Program-made: the position numbers and the translations under genes | Assembly: GCF_000687455.2 (NCBI RefSeq) | Contig: NZ_JGVW01000074.1 | Span: 20,818 to 84,817, forward strand | DNA from: Burkholderia sp. lig30 | GTDB taxonomy: Bacteria; Pseudomonadota; Gammaproteobacteria; Burkholderiales; Burkholderiaceae | Length of the DNA stretch: 64,000 nt | Reading direction: 5' to 3' | Shown here: piece by piece, positions 1-9,118 of the stretch | How the letters are laid out: each line of letters opens with the position of its first letter | Numbering within the stretch: the first letter of the stretch is position 1 | Notes under the pieces: generated by a model | The model's input: only the letters and a program-made list of their open reading frames with translations | What the model was told of the DNA's origin: nothing | The model's database searches: none

Positions 1-29
1 GCGTCGGCAGGCGCGGGCAGTTGCGTCAT
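1..29 (-). CDS. ABC transporter ATP-binding protein, N-terminal fragment (runs off the window)
   Basis: Only the first nine codons (M-T-Q-L-P-A-P-A-D) are inside the window. The ATG at 29 follows a good Shine-Dalgarno, AGGAGCT, lying between it and the stop codon of the permease gene. The two genes are about 10 nt apart on the same strand, so they are almost certainly co-transcribed. A double-permease gene of the nitrate/taurine importer type is normally followed by its ATPase, so this is inferred to be that subunit. No ATPase motif is visible in the fragment itself. Confidence 0.5.
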
Positions 30-38
30 CACAAGCTC

Positions 39-1772
39 CTAGTCGAGACGGTTGCGGCGTTCCGCGTAAGCATAGAGGGGCCGCCACAGCAGGCGGTTCG
101 TCGCGACCACGAGGATCGACATCGTCGCGACGCCGAGCGCGATGCGCGGGTAGTCGCCCGCCGCGGTCATGCGGGCGATGTACGCGCCGAGGCCGTGCGC
201 ATCGAGGGTCGTCGCGCCCCAGCTGACCCACTCGGACACGATGCTCGCATTCCATGCGCCGCCCGACGCGGTGATCGCGCCCGTCACGTAGTACGGGAGG
301 ATGCCGGGCAGCACCGCCTTGCGCCACCAGGAGGGCGGGCGCAGGCGCAGGCTCGCGGCGGCTTCGCGCAGATCGTCGGGAAACGCGGTCGCGCCGGCGA
401 TCACGTTGAACAGGATGTACCACTGCGTGCCGAGGATCATCAGCGGGGTGAGCCAGATCGACGGCGTCAGGCCGAAATGCACGATCAGGTAGACCGCGAC
501 CGGGAACAGCAGGTTGGCCGGAAACGCCGCGAGAAACTGCGCGACCGGCTGGACGAGCGCGGTCGCCTTCGGGCGCAGGCCGACGTACACGCCGATCGGC
601 ACCCAGACCGCCGACGCGACGCCGATCAGCACGGTCACGCGCAGCAGCGTGAGCGCGCCGTTGCGCGCGACGGCGGCGACGTCGCTCCACGACAGCACCG
701 GCCTCGCGAAGCGCCAGAGCACGAGCGCCAGACAGGCGGCCGCCGCGGCGCAGACCGCGAGCCACAACAGGTCGCCGATGCGGCGCGGCGGCGCGACGCG
801 CGGCCGGGGCCAGCGCGGCACCCAGGCGAGCCGCGCGTGCGCGGCGCGGTGCAGCCAGGCGCCGGCGGGCGCCGCCGCGTGCTGGATCAGGCGCGCCCGG
901 TGCAGCAGGTCGAGCAGCCAGCTCGGCGGCGCTGCGCTGCTGGCCGTCTGCTCGAAGCGGAATTTGTCTGCCCACGCGACCATCGGCCGGAACAGCAACT
1001 GATCGTAGAGGACGATCGCGACCGTCATCGCCGCGATCGCATAGCCGACCGCGGCGAGGTCGCGCCGCTCGATCGCGATCGCGACATACGAGCCGACGCC
1101 GGGAAGGGCGATGCGGACGTCGCCGACCGAGATCGCCTCGGACGCGACGACGAAGAACCAGCCGCCGGACATCGACATCATCGTGTTCCAGATCAGGCCG
1201 GGCATCGCGAACGGCACGTCGAGCGTCCAGAAGCGCTGCCATGCGCCGAGGCGCAGGCTGCGGCTCGCCTCGTCGAGATCGCGCGGCACGGTGCGCAGCG
1301 CCTGATAGAAGCTGAACGCCATGTTCCACGCCTGGCTCGTGAAGATCGCGAAGATCGCGGCCAGTTCGGCGCCGAACGTGTTGCCCGGCGTGAGCGACAG
1401 GAAGAAGACCACGGTGAACGACAGGTAGCCGAGGATCGGCACCGATTGCAGCACGTCGAGCAGCGGAATCAGCACCATTTCGGCGCGGCGGCTTTTCGCG
1501 GCGAGCGTCGCGTAGGTGAAGGTGAATAGCAGCGACGCGCCGAGCGCGGCGAGCATGCGCGTGACCGTGCGCAGCGTATAGCCGGGCAACGCGAGCGGCG
1601 ACGTGGAGATGGCGGCGTGCTGCGTGACGGCCAGCGGGGCCGTCATCTGCCGCGCGCCCGAGCCGAGCAGCACGATCAGGCCCAGCACGAGCAGGACGGC
1701 GATCAGGTCGCGCCAGCCGGGTATGCGCGGGCGCCAGCGCCCGCCGGCCAGAAGGTCGGCATGATGCTCCAC
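39..1772 (-). CDS. fused double ABC transporter permease (BPD_transp_1 x2)
   Basis: Inner-membrane permease of about 577 residues made of two binding-protein-dependent transport domains in tandem. Each half has several hydrophobic helices followed by an EAA-type cytoplasmic loop: D-E-A-S-R-S-L near residue 163 and R-E-A-A-A-S-L near residue 468. Between them lies a proline/arginine-rich linker (about residues 280-330). The duplicated architecture is that of importers in the nitrate/sulfonate/taurine/bicarbonate class; the substrate cannot be read from the sequence. The start is taken as GTG at 1772, because the open frame continues upstream only as an antisense-like shadow over purU and the membrane domain begins about 20 residues after this codon. 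It lies 113 nt downstream of purU and just before the ATPase gene. Confidence 0.8.
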   Translation of the reverse strand: MEHHADLLAGGRWRPRIPGWRDLIAVLLVLGLIVLLGSGARQMTAPLAVTQHAAISTSPLALPGYTLRTVTRMLAALGASLLFTFTYATLAAKSRRAEMVLIPLLDVLQSVPILGYLSFTVVFFLSLTPGNTFGAELAAIFAIFTSQAWNMAFSFYQALRTVPRDLDEASRSLRLGAWQRFWTLDVPFAMPGLIWNTMMSMSGGWFFVVASEAISVGDVRIALPGVGSYVAIAIERRDLAAVGYAIAAMTVAIVLYDQLLFRPMVAWADKFRFEQTASSAAPPSWLLDLLHRARLIQHAAAPAGAWLHRAAHARLAWVPRWPRPRVAPPRRIGDLLWLAVCAAAAACLALVLWRFARPVLSWSDVAAVARNGALTLLRVTVLIGVASAVWVPIGVYVGLRPKATALVQPVAQFLAAFPANLLFPVAVYLIVHFGLTPSIWLTPLMILGTQWYILFNVIAGATAFPDDLREAAASLRLRPPSWWRKAVLPGILPYYVTGAITASGGAWNASIVSEWVSWGATTLDAHGLGAYIARMTAAGDYPRIALGVATMSILVVATNRLLWRPLYAYAERRNRLD

Positions 1773-1858
1773 GGAAACCCCGAATGGTTGACCGCGACCA
1801 TCGTCGGGGAAAGCCGGGGCGGCTTCGTTGATGTGCGTCAAGCTCCCGCGACGCGCGC

Positions 1859-1878
1859 GCGGGCGGCGTGCCGCCCGC
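1859..1878 (-). terminator. GC-rich hairpin between purU and the permease gene
   Basis: Perfect 9-bp inverted repeat (gcgggcggc / gccgcccgc) eight bases past the purU stop codon. There is no U-tract on either strand, so it may be an attenuating hairpin or 3' end stabiliser rather than a strong intrinsic terminator. Confidence 0.35.
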
Positions 1879-1885
1879 CCGGGCG

Positions 1886-2758
1886 TTACCCGAACACCAC
1901 CGTCCGGTCGCCGTTGAGGAACACGCGGCGCTCGATGAACGCCTTCACCGCGCGCGCGAGCGTGATGCATTCGACGTCGCGCCCGACCGCGAGCAGCCGC
2001 TCCGGCCGGTACGAATGGTCGACGCGCTCGACGACCTGCTCGATGATCGGGCCCTCGTCGAGATCGTCGGTGACGAAGTGCGCGGTCGCGCCGATCAGCT
2101 TGACGCCGCGCGTGTGGGCCTGATGGTAGGGCTTCGCGCCCTTGAAGCCCGGCAGGAACGAGTGGTGGATGTTGATCGCGCGGTTGACGAGCCGTGCGCT
2201 CGCCTCCGGCGACAGCACCTGCATGTAGCGCGCGAGGATCACGAGTTCCGCGCCGCTCGATTCGAACACGTCGAGCCATTGCGCTTCCTGTTGCGCCTTC
2301 GTGCCGGCGGTGATCGGGAAGTACCGGAACGGCAGGCCGTGCTGCTGCGCGAGCGGTTCCAGGTCGGGATGGTTCGACGCGATCCCGACGATGTCCATCT
2401 TCAGCTCGCCCATCCGCCAGCGGAACAGCAGGTCCGCCAGGCAATGCTCGAGCTTCGACACCATGATCAGCACCTTCGGCCGCGCATTGACGTCGTGGAT
2501 CGCCCACTGCATGTCGAATGCGGCCGCGATCGGCGCGAATTCCTGCCGCAGCGCGTCGACGCGCAGTTCGTGCGCGTCGGTCGGATGAAACACGCAGCGT
2601 ACGAAGAAGCGCTGACTGAGATCGTCGTCGAAAACGGTCAGTTCGTCGACGTAGCAGCGATGGCGATCGAGCAGGCCGACGACGGCGGCCACTTGTCCGG
2701 CGGCGCTCGGGCACGACAGCGTCAGGACGAATTGTTGCGAACGGGGCAGGGCGGACAT
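1886..2758 (-). CDS. purU: formyltetrahydrofolate deformylase
   Basis: Hydrolyses 10-formyl-THF to formate and THF, balancing the C1 pool and supplying formate for purine synthesis; cytosolic. The 290-residue product has an N-terminal ACT-like regulatory domain (about residues 8-85) and a formyltransferase-fold catalytic domain. The signature N-I-H-H-S-F-L-P-G-F-K-G-A is near residue 193, and the conserved Asp is in T-D-D-L-D-E-G-P near residue 230. Asn, His and Asp of the catalytic triad are all present. The ATG at 2758 is preceded by GAGAGGAA and gives the standard family length; the longer frame upstream is not needed. purU often sits near glycine betaine demethylation genes in related bacteria, which would fit the carnitine/betaine genes further along, but that link is inference. 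Confidence 0.93.
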   Translation of the reverse strand: MSALPRSQQFVLTLSCPSAAGQVAAVVGLLDRHRCYVDELTVFDDDLSQRFFVRCVFHPTDAHELRVDALRQEFAPIAAAFDMQWAIHDVNARPKVLIMVSKLEHCLADLLFRWRMGELKMDIVGIASNHPDLEPLAQQHGLPFRYFPITAGTKAQQEAQWLDVFESSGAELVILARYMQVLSPEASARLVNRAINIHHSFLPGFKGAKPYHQAHTRGVKLIGATAHFVTDDLDEGPIIEQVVERVDHSYRPERLLAVGRDVECITLARAVKAFIERRVFLNGDRTVVFG

Positions 2759-3097
2759 GCGGTTCCTCTCGGTTCGTTGAGCGGCCGGCGCGTGCGGCGA
2801 TTGCCGCGGCCGGCCATGCGTGAAGTAAAGCAGGCGCGGCCGCGCGCGGATAGAACCGAACCGCCGTGCGGCTGGTATCGCTGCGCCACGACGCGCGGTC
2901 GCTTTCGGCATGGTTGGTGTCGCTTGCAGACGGGTGGCGCGAAATATGGGTTTGTATTTTTCGCCAATGGGTCCGCCATTTCGGAACGCAGAACGAATGA
3001 AGTCGTTAGGCGTACGTGATTCAAATACATACAGCGGATCGGAGAAACAAGGTCTGGAGTCTTCTTTTCAACGAAGTGTCAGGGAGGGTGGTCGACA
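2759..3097. promoter_or_regulatory. divergent intergenic region purU / porin
   Basis: 339 nt between two divergent starts. It is noticeably AT-richer between about 2940 and 3060 than its surroundings, as expected for promoters. An AGGGAGG sequence lies 10-16 nt upstream of the porin ATG and is its ribosome binding site. No clear -35/-10 pair or operator was recognised, and no small gene was convincing. Confidence 0.4.
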
Positions 3098-4240
3098 ATG
3101 AGGAAATCGAAACTTGCCGCGGCAGCCGCCGTCGCATCGGCGGCAGCATGCATGCCAGCTGCGGGCCATGCGCAGAGCAGCGTGACGCTCTACGGGATCA
3201 TCGACGCGGGCGTGACGTGGGCGAGCAATTCCGGCGGCGCGCACGTGTTCAAGTTTGACGACGGCGTGTCGTACGGCAACCGGATCGGCTTCAAGGGCAG
3301 CGAGGATCTGGGCGGCGGCATGAAGGCGGTCTTCGTGCTGGAGAGCGGCTTCCGGCTCGGCAACGGCCAGCTCGGCTTCGGCGGCGCAGAATTTGGCCGC
3401 CAGGCCTATGTCGGGCTGCAGAACGACTGGGGCACGCTGTCGTTCGGCAACCAGCTCGACATGACCAACGAGATGGTGACGATCTTCAACATCTCCGCGT
3501 GGGGGAGCGGCTATGCGATCCATCAGGGCGACTTCGACCGCCTCAACGGCGACCGTCTGCCGAATTCGGTGAAATTCCTGTCGAACGACTTCGGCGGCTT
3601 CAAGTTCGGCGCGATGTATTCGTTCGGCAACGTCGCGGGCGACATTCACCGCAACAGCGCGTGGAGCGCGGGCGCGAGCTACGCGAACGGCAACCTGTCG
3701 ATCGGCGCCGCGTACACGCACCTGAACAACCCGTTCGGCATCTATGCGTTCGATCCGTACGCGATGATCGGCACGAAGACCTTCCTCGGCCAGCCGACCG
3801 TCAGCGTCGATCCGGCGACCGGGCAGGCGACCGACCTGTTCGCGAACACGCCGATGAACGTCGACAGCCAGGGCACGTTCGGCGTCGGCGCGAGCTATGT
3901 GATCGACAAGCTGACGTTGAGCGGCAATTTCTCGTACACGACGATCAAGGGCTTCGGCAACACGTCGCACATGCAGGTCTACGAAGGCGGCGGCCTGTAC
4001 CAGTTCACGCCGGCGCTCAGCCTGATCGCGGGCTATCAGCACACGCGCTTCGAAGGCCATCACTGGAACCAGGGGTCGGCGGGCCTGCATTACATGCTGT
4101 CGAAGCGCACTGACGTCTATATTTCCGGCGACTACCTGCGCGCGTCGAACGGTGTCGATGCGGTGATCGGCTACAGCTTCGCGCCGTCGACGACGCCGAC
4201 CCAGGCCGACGTGCGGATCGGCATGCGGCATTCGTTCTGA
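3098..4240 (+). CDS. Gram-negative trimeric porin (OmpC/Porin_4 type)
   Basis: Outer-membrane general diffusion porin, 380 residues. A signal peptide with a basic start, an alanine-rich core and a cleavage site after A-G-H-A (about residue 25) is followed by S-S-V-T-L-Y-G-I-I-D-A-G, the first strand typical of Burkholderia porins. Alternating strands with conserved S-R-I-G-F-K-G-like (here N-R-I-G-F-K-G-S-E-D-L-G) and a terminal H-S-F ending in phenylalanine support a 16-stranded barrel. Length is normal for the family. It stands alone, divergent from purU. Substrate selectivity cannot be inferred. Confidence 0.9.
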   Translation: MRKSKLAAAAAVASAAACMPAAGHAQSSVTLYGIIDAGVTWASNSGGAHVFKFDDGVSYGNRIGFKGSEDLGGGMKAVFVLESGFRLGNGQLGFGGAEFGRQAYVGLQNDWGTLSFGNQLDMTNEMVTIFNISAWGSGYAIHQGDFDRLNGDRLPNSVKFLSNDFGGFKFGAMYSFGNVAGDIHRNSAWSAGASYANGNLSIGAAYTHLNNPFGIYAFDPYAMIGTKTFLGQPTVSVDPATGQATDLFANTPMNVDSQGTFGVGASYVIDKLTLSGNFSYTTIKGFGNTSHMQVYEGGGLYQFTPALSLIAGYQHTRFEGHHWNQGSAGLHYMLSKRTDVYISGDYLRASNGVDAVIGYSFAPSTTPTQADVRIGMRHSF

Positions 4241-4336
4241 CCGGCAATGGCCGGACGGTCTTCGGCCGGTCGAGTGCGACGGTCGGCGGTTGACCGGGTT
4301 GACTTCCGGCCCGTGGCTGTAACGCCGCGGCTGCGG

Positions 4337-4699
4337 TCACGCCGCGCGCGTCACCTGCACTGCGGTGCCGTAGCAGATGACTTCCGTGATGCCGGTGCCG
4401 ATCTCGGTCGAGTCGTAGCGCATGCCGATGATGCCGTTCGCGCCGCGCTGGCGGGCCTGGTCGAGCATCAGGTCGAATGCGTGCTGGCGGGTCTTTTCGC
4501 ATAACGACGTATAGAGCGTGATGTTGCCGCCGAAGATCGTCTGCAGCGCGGCACCGAACGAGCCGACGACGGAACGCGAGCGTACGACGACGCCCTGCAC
4601 GATGCCGAGCGAGCGGACGATGGAATGGCCGGGCAGGTCGAACGCGGAGGTCACGCGGTCGAACGGGATATCGTCGGGCGAGTGGGCGGTGTTCGGCAT
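4337..4699 (-). CDS. YbjQ/UPF0145 family protein
   Basis: 120-residue cytosolic protein with the YbjQ pattern: D-L-P-G near the start, the G-V-V-V-R-S-R-S run, then [15 protein letters not shown] and a terminal G-T-A-V-Q-V. The family forms pentameric rings; its function is unsettled (older annotation calls it heavy-metal binding). It lies convergent to the porin and upstream of nothing obviously related. Confidence 0.8.
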   Translation of the reverse strand: MPNTAHSPDDIPFDRVTSAFDLPGHSIVRSLGIVQGVVVRSRSVVGSFGAALQTIFGGNITLYTSLCEKTRQHAFDLMLDQARQRGANGIIGMRYDSTEIGTGITEVICYGTAVQVTRAA

Positions 4700-4753
4700 G
4701 AGTGGAAGGGGCCGGCGGCGCAGTGGGAGAAGCCCTGATTCTAGCGGAGTGTC

Positions 4754-5698
4754 CTACCGCGTTGCGCTTCGATCGTTTCGCGGGCTGACGCCGAAGCGCA
4801 TGCGGTACGTCCGCGAGAAATGCGACGGCGATTCGAACCCGCACGCGCCGCAGATCGCGGCGATCGACATGTCGGTCTGCCGCAGCAATTCGCGTGCGCG
4901 GTCGAGCCGCAGGTTCTGGTAGAAGCGCGTCGGCGTGTCATTCAGCGTCGCGCTGAACAGCCGTTCGAGCTGGCGGCGCGTGATGGCCGCTTCGTCGGCG
5001 AGCGCGTCGGGCTTCAGCGGATTTTCCATGTGGCGCTGCATCGTGCCGATCGCCTGGATCAGCTTGCGGTTATGCACGCCGTAGCGCGCGGCGATCTCGA
5101 GCCGCTGGCTGTCCGAGCGTTGCCGGATCCGGCTGACGACGAACTGCTCGGAGATCGTCGCCGCGAGATCCGCGCCGTGCCGGCGGCCGATCAGGTCGAG
5201 CATCATGTCGATCGACGCGGTGCCGCCCGCGCAGGTGATGCGCCGCTCGCCGATCTCGAACAGGTCCTGCGTCGCGGTGAGGTGCGGATAGCGTTCGCGG
5301 AACGCGGCGAGCGCTTCCCAGTGCAGCGTGACCGGATGCGACGGATCGAGCAGGCATGCCTCGGCGAGCACGAAGCTGCCGGTGTCGATGCCGCCGAGCG
5401 TCGCGTCACGCCGGTGGTGATGCCGCAGCCAGTCGGCAAGGGCGCGCGTATGGCAGGCGAGCGGATCGAAGCCCGCGACGACGAACAGCGTGTCGATCCG
5501 GTCGACGTCCGCGCACGCCGCATCGGCGGCGACCGGAATGCCGTTGCTGGCGGCGACGGGCGCGCCGTCCACGCTGAGCACGTGCCAGCGGTAGCGTTGC
5601 GCACGAAAGCGGTTCGCGACGCGCAGCGGCTCGAGCGCGGACATGAAGCCGAGCGCGGAGAACCCGGGCAGCAGCAGGAAGTGGAAATCCTCGGGCAT
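4754..5698 (-). CDS. cdhR: GlxA/AraC family transcriptional regulator, probable carnitine-catabolism regulator CdhR
   Basis: 314-residue activator with an N-terminal DJ-1/PfpI-like domain (about residues 5-170; L-L-L-P-G-F-S-A-L-G-F near the start, A-G-G-T-A-S-I-D-M-M-L-D-L-I near 165) and two C-terminal AraC helix-turn-helix motifs (R-R-Q-L-E-R-L-F and a second one ending in F-S-R-T-Y-R-M-R-F-G-V-S-P). This architecture is shared by GbdR and CdhR, activators of quaternary-amine catabolism. The carnitine genes start 2.4 kb away, so CdhR is the better guess. ATG at 5698 is chosen because family members begin just before F-x-F-L-L-L-P-G; an ATG about 22 codons upstream is possible. The exact paralogue is not provable here. 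Confidence 0.72.
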   Translation of the reverse strand: MPEDFHFLLLPGFSALGFMSALEPLRVANRFRAQRYRWHVLSVDGAPVAASNGIPVAADAACADVDRIDTLFVVAGFDPLACHTRALADWLRHHHRRDATLGGIDTGSFVLAEACLLDPSHPVTLHWEALAAFRERYPHLTATQDLFEIGERRITCAGGTASIDMMLDLIGRRHGADLAATISEQFVVSRIRQRSDSQRLEIAARYGVHNRKLIQAIGTMQRHMENPLKPDALADEAAITRRQLERLFSATLNDTPTRFYQNLRLDRARELLRQTDMSIAAICGACGFESPSHFSRTYRMRFGVSPRNDRSATR

Positions 5699-5933
5699 GG
5701 GGGAGCGGTGGCGGACGGTATGAGCGTAACGGCCGATCGTACACGGGATTTCGTTCGTCATTCGGTCCGCTTGCCCCTGCTGCGTCCGGCACGCGCTTGA
5801 CGCAGAAAGCATCTGTTCACGCTTCAGTGCGCCGTTACCCGCCGACCTGATGCGCGCCGAAGCGGCGCCGCTGTCTGCCAGCGGGTAGCAAACCTCCAGC
5901 CTGTTCCAGGGCTGGCTTGACTCATCCCGCGGA

Positions 5934-7379
5934 TCAGGGCTGGCGTTTGCCGCGGCCATCAGCGGGTTTGCCAGCCGGCTTGCGTGAACTCGCAGCCGGC
6001 TTGCTGGCGGGTTTGCTGCGTGGCTTTTGCGCGCTGAATGGACTGCCGCTGGACAAGCTTGTGCCTTTACCCGCGGCCACAGCGCGCGGCGCCACAGGCT
6101 TGCGTTTGTTTTCGCCACCTTGCGGGCGCGGTTTCTTGCCGGGCACCTGCACGGCGCCCGACGCAGCTTGCGGCACTTTGGGCTTCTTGGGCTTTTTGGG
6201 TTTCTTGATGATCTGGCCCGTCGCGCTGGTTTCCGGCACGCGGTGTTCGGCTTCAAAACCCGGCTCCTCTTCACGGCGCAGCGTTTGCCGGATCAGCGCT
6301 TCGATCGCGGCCAGTTGCGGTGCTTCATCGGCACACACAAGGGACACCGCCACACCGCTGGCGCCTGCGCGGCCGGTACGGCCAATCCGGTGCACATAGT
6401 CTTGCGCGACGATCGGCAGGTCAACGTTGATCACCAGCGGCAGGTCGTCGATATCCAGCCCGCGCGCAGCGACATCGGTGGCGACCAGCATCTGTACTTC
6501 GCCGGCCTTGAAGCGCTCCAGCGCACGCAGGCGCGCGGGTTGCGGCTTGTCGCCGTGGATGGTGTCGACCGCATAGCCCGCTTCATCCAGCATGGCCGCC
6601 AGGTAATCCACGCCATTGCGGGTTTTGACGAACACCAGCGCGTGCTTCCAGTTGTTCTCGGCCACAAGGTGCATGAAGAGGTCGGGCTTGTTCCTTTTAT
6701 CCACCGGCACCACCCACTGCTTGATCTTGCTGGCCGTGGCATTGGGCGGGCTGACGCTGATATTGACCGGGCCGCGCAGAATGCCCGCCGCCATCGCGCG
6801 GATATCATCGGTAAACGTGGCAGAGAACAGCAGGGTCTGGCGTTGAGCGGGCAACGCAGCAAAGACGGCGTTGAGTTCGCGCGCAAAGCCCAGATCCAGC
6901 ATGCGGTCGGCTTCATCCAGCACCAGCGTTTGTACTTGATCGAACTGCACTGCGTTCTGGCGATTGAGATCCAGCAAACGGCCCGGCGTGGCAACGAGCA
7001 CATCCACGCCTTTGCGCAACTTCATCATCTGCGGGTTGATGCTCACACCGCCGTAGGCGGCCAGAAATCGCAAGTCGAGGCCTTTGCCGTAAGCGATGAA
7101 GCTTTGCAGCACTTGTTCAGCCAGTTCACGCGTGGGCACCAGCACCAGAACACGCGCGCGGTTGCTGGACACCGCCGGGCCGTGTTGCACCAGCCGTTGC
7201 AACAGGGGCAGCGCAAAACCCGCCGTTTTGCCAGTGCCGGTCTGTGCCGCCGCCATGACGTCCTTGCCACTGAGCACGACAGGAATCACCTTGGCCTGCA
7301 CCGGCGTAGGTGTCTGGTAATTGAGGTCCTGCACATTACGCAGCAACGGATCGATCAGGCCAAGCGAGGCAAAGGACAT
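5934..7379 (-). CDS. DEAD-box ATP-dependent RNA helicase (RhlE-like)
   Basis: 481 residues with a complete helicase core: Q-motif (Y-Q-T-P-T-P-V-Q, 21-28), Walker A A-Q-T-G-T-G-K-T (45-52), P-T-R-E-L-A, T-P-G-R, D-E-A-D (155-158), S-A-T (186-188), and the C-terminal V-A-T-D-V-A-A-R-G-L-D and H-R-I-G-R-T-G-R-A-G. A basic low-complexity tail from about residue 395, rich in K-P-K-K-P and K-P-A, is typical of RhlE-type proteins in RNA remodelling. ATG at 7379 starts M-S-F-A-S-L-G-L, the usual beginning. By eye the gene is less GC3-extreme than its neighbours, using more ttg, ttt and cag/caa mixtures, and it separates the GlxA-type regulator from the carnitine operon. Confidence 0.93.
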   Translation of the reverse strand: MSFASLGLIDPLLRNVQDLNYQTPTPVQAKVIPVVLSGKDVMAAAQTGTGKTAGFALPLLQRLVQHGPAVSSNRARVLVLVPTRELAEQVLQSFIAYGKGLDLRFLAAYGGVSINPQMMKLRKGVDVLVATPGRLLDLNRQNAVQFDQVQTLVLDEADRMLDLGFARELNAVFAALPAQRQTLLFSATFTDDIRAMAAGILRGPVNISVSPPNATASKIKQWVVPVDKRNKPDLFMHLVAENNWKHALVFVKTRNGVDYLAAMLDEAGYAVDTIHGDKPQPARLRALERFKAGEVQMLVATDVAARGLDIDDLPLVINVDLPIVAQDYVHRIGRTGRAGASGVAVSLVCADEAPQLAAIEALIRQTLRREEEPGFEAEHRVPETSATGQIIKKPKKPKKPKVPQAASGAVQVPGKKPRPQGGENKRKPVAPRAVAAGKGTSLSSGSPFSAQKPRSKPASKPAASSRKPAGKPADGRGKRQP

Positions 7380-7611
7380 GGACGTATTCGGGGCTAAAAC
7401 CGCAATTCTAGCGGTTACCGCGCGGATTGCCCCGCGCATATCCGCGGATACACAGGTGCCATGTCGCCGACGCGCGTTCTCGCAGCCTGACTGCGCAAGG
7501 CAGCCCGTTCGCCGATGATTTTGGACGCAGTCGACCGGGACACCCTATCGCACGGCGCCGGCCGGATTGCGAGTACCGTGCCTCACCGAGCGTCCAGCAG
7601 CGGATTTCGCG

Positions 7612-7800
7612 TTAGCCTCTGTCAACGTTGACGGCCACGATTTCGTATCCGGGGTCGGCATGCATGTTCGCCGCTTTTTTCGCTTCCTCATACGAGAGAA
7701 AGGATATGGCGTCTTCAATCGTCGGCGCCATGCCGATGTCGCCGTCCTCGGCGGCGCAGAGAAACTGCTCACCGGTCTTCACGACATAGACGGTCGTCAT
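7612..7800 (-). CDS. small conserved protein, DUF2188-like
   Basis: 62 residues beginning M-T-T-V-Y-V-V-K-T-G, with E-D-A-I-S-F-L-S-Y-E-E-A-K-K-A-A in the middle and ending V-N-V-D-R-G. A strong GGAGGGAAAC site directly precedes the ATG at 7800. The pattern (short beta strand, then an acidic helix annotated as sequence-feature handling) resembles DUF2188-type proteins, but the assignment is tentative and no function is known. It is divergent from caiX. Confidence 0.6.
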   Translation of the reverse strand: MTTVYVVKTGEQFLCAAEDGDIGMAPTIEDAISFLSYEEAKKAANMHADPGYEIVAVNVDRG

Positions 7801-8088
7801 GTTTCCCTCCATGGGTTGCAGGGGAATTTCCAGTCTAGCAGGCCGGAAGGGCTGCGGGCGCTTCGCTGACGCCTTTCCGTCATGTCCCCGCCGGAGGCAT
7901 TCCCGCCTCGATTGTTCCCGACACCTGCCCCCCCATAGTGGTTTCCCCTCGCAGTCGCCCACAGTCAAGAAAGCGTCGCCATCAGTCGCCTCGCGACAAA
8001 TACGTCCCGTTACTTTGGAGTCCATCACCCAGGCCGGAACCGATCCCGCCATCCGGCCAGCCGATCCATCGAACGTGGGGAAACAACC
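7801..8088. promoter_or_regulatory. divergent intergenic region upstream of caiX
   Basis: 288 nt expected to carry the promoter of the carnitine operon and that of the small gene at 7612-7800. No convincing -35/-10 pair or inverted repeat was found by eye. GGGGAAACAACC precedes the caiX ATG. Confidence 0.35.
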
Positions 8089-9042
8089 ATGAAGTCGAGA
8101 AAGATCGCCGCACTCGCCGCAGTCGTGCTTGCGGCATCCCTGTACCCGGCCGCATCCCGGGCCGAGCCGGAGCCCGCAAGCTGCCGCACCGTGCGCTTCG
8201 CCGACATTGGCTGGACCGACATCACGTCGACGACCGCGCTGGCGTCGGCCGTGTTCGAGGCGCTCGGCTACAAGCCGGCCACGACGATCGCGTCGGTGCC
8301 GATCTCGTTCGCGGGCCTGAAGAACCGTCAGATCGACGTGTCGCTCGGCTACTGGTGGCCCGTGCAGCAGCGTCAGCTTCAGCCGTTCCTCGACGGCAAG
8401 TCGATCCAGCTGATCGAGCCGCCCAACCTGTCCGGTGCGAAGACCACGCTCGCGGTGCCGAGCTACGTGCATCAGGCGGGCCTCACGCGCTTCGACGACA
8501 TCGCGAAGCATCGCGCCGAACTCGACGGCAAGATCTACGGCATCGAGCCCGGCAGCAGCGCGAACGCGACGATCCGGAAGATGATCGACACGAACCAGTA
8601 CGGCCTTGGCGGCTTCAAGCTCGTCGAATCGAGCGAGGCGGGCATGCTGGTCACGGTCGGGCGCGCGATCCGCGACAGGAAGTGGGTGGTCTTTCTGGGC
8701 TGGGAGCCTCATCCGATGAACATCGAGATCGACATGCGCTACCTGTCGGGCGGCGATGCGTCGTTCGGGCCGAATGACGGCGAGGCGCGCGTCTACACGC
8801 TGACCGCGCCCGATTTCCTCACGCGCTGCCCGAACGCGGGCAGGCTCGTCTCGAACCTGCGCTTCTCGACGCAACTCGAGAACGAACTGATGCAGGCGGT
8901 GATGAACAAGACCCGGCCGGCGGATGCCGCGCGCGCGTACCTGAAAAAGAATCCGCAGGCGCTCGAACCGTGGCTCGCGGGCGTGAAGACGTTCGACGGC
9001 AGGGACGGCCTGCCGGCCGTCAAGGCCTATCTCGGCCTGTAA
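8089..9042 (+). CDS. caiX: periplasmic carnitine/quaternary-amine-binding protein (ABC transporter)
   Basis: 317-residue substrate-binding protein of the OpuAC/ProX type. A signal peptide (K-S-R-K then an alanine/leucine-rich core, cleavage after S-R-A near residue 25) precedes R-F-A-D-I-G-W-T-D, the usual first strand of this family, and the aromatic-rich S-L-G-Y-W-W-P-V-Q, likely part of the aromatic box that holds trimethylammonium groups. It begins a run of four same-strand genes for carnitine breakdown. In P. aeruginosa the equivalent gene caiX heads the cdh operon and uses a core permease/ATPase encoded elsewhere; none is adjacent here either. Confidence 0.85.
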   Translation: MKSRKIAALAAVVLAASLYPAASRAEPEPASCRTVRFADIGWTDITSTTALASAVFEALGYKPATTIASVPISFAGLKNRQIDVSLGYWWPVQQRQLQPFLDGKSIQLIEPPNLSGAKTTLAVPSYVHQAGLTRFDDIAKHRAELDGKIYGIEPGSSANATIRKMIDTNQYGLGGFKLVESSEAGMLVTVGRAIRDRKWVVFLGWEPHPMNIEIDMRYLSGGDASFGPNDGEARVYTLTAPDFLTRCPNAGRLVSNLRFSTQLENELMQAVMNKTRPADAARAYLKKNPQALEPWLAGVKTFDGRDGLPAVKAYLGL

Positions 9043-9118
9043 CGGGCGAGGGCGCAGCGCTCGGCGCCCCGTGCCGATCCCCCCAAACAGACAACCCCTG
9101 CAAAACGAGGCACCCGGC

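Noticed and set aside
1773..2714. N-terminal extension of the double permease into purU
   Set aside because: The extension reads the purU region in another frame and is arginine-rich noise. The membrane domain starts properly after the GTG at 1772.
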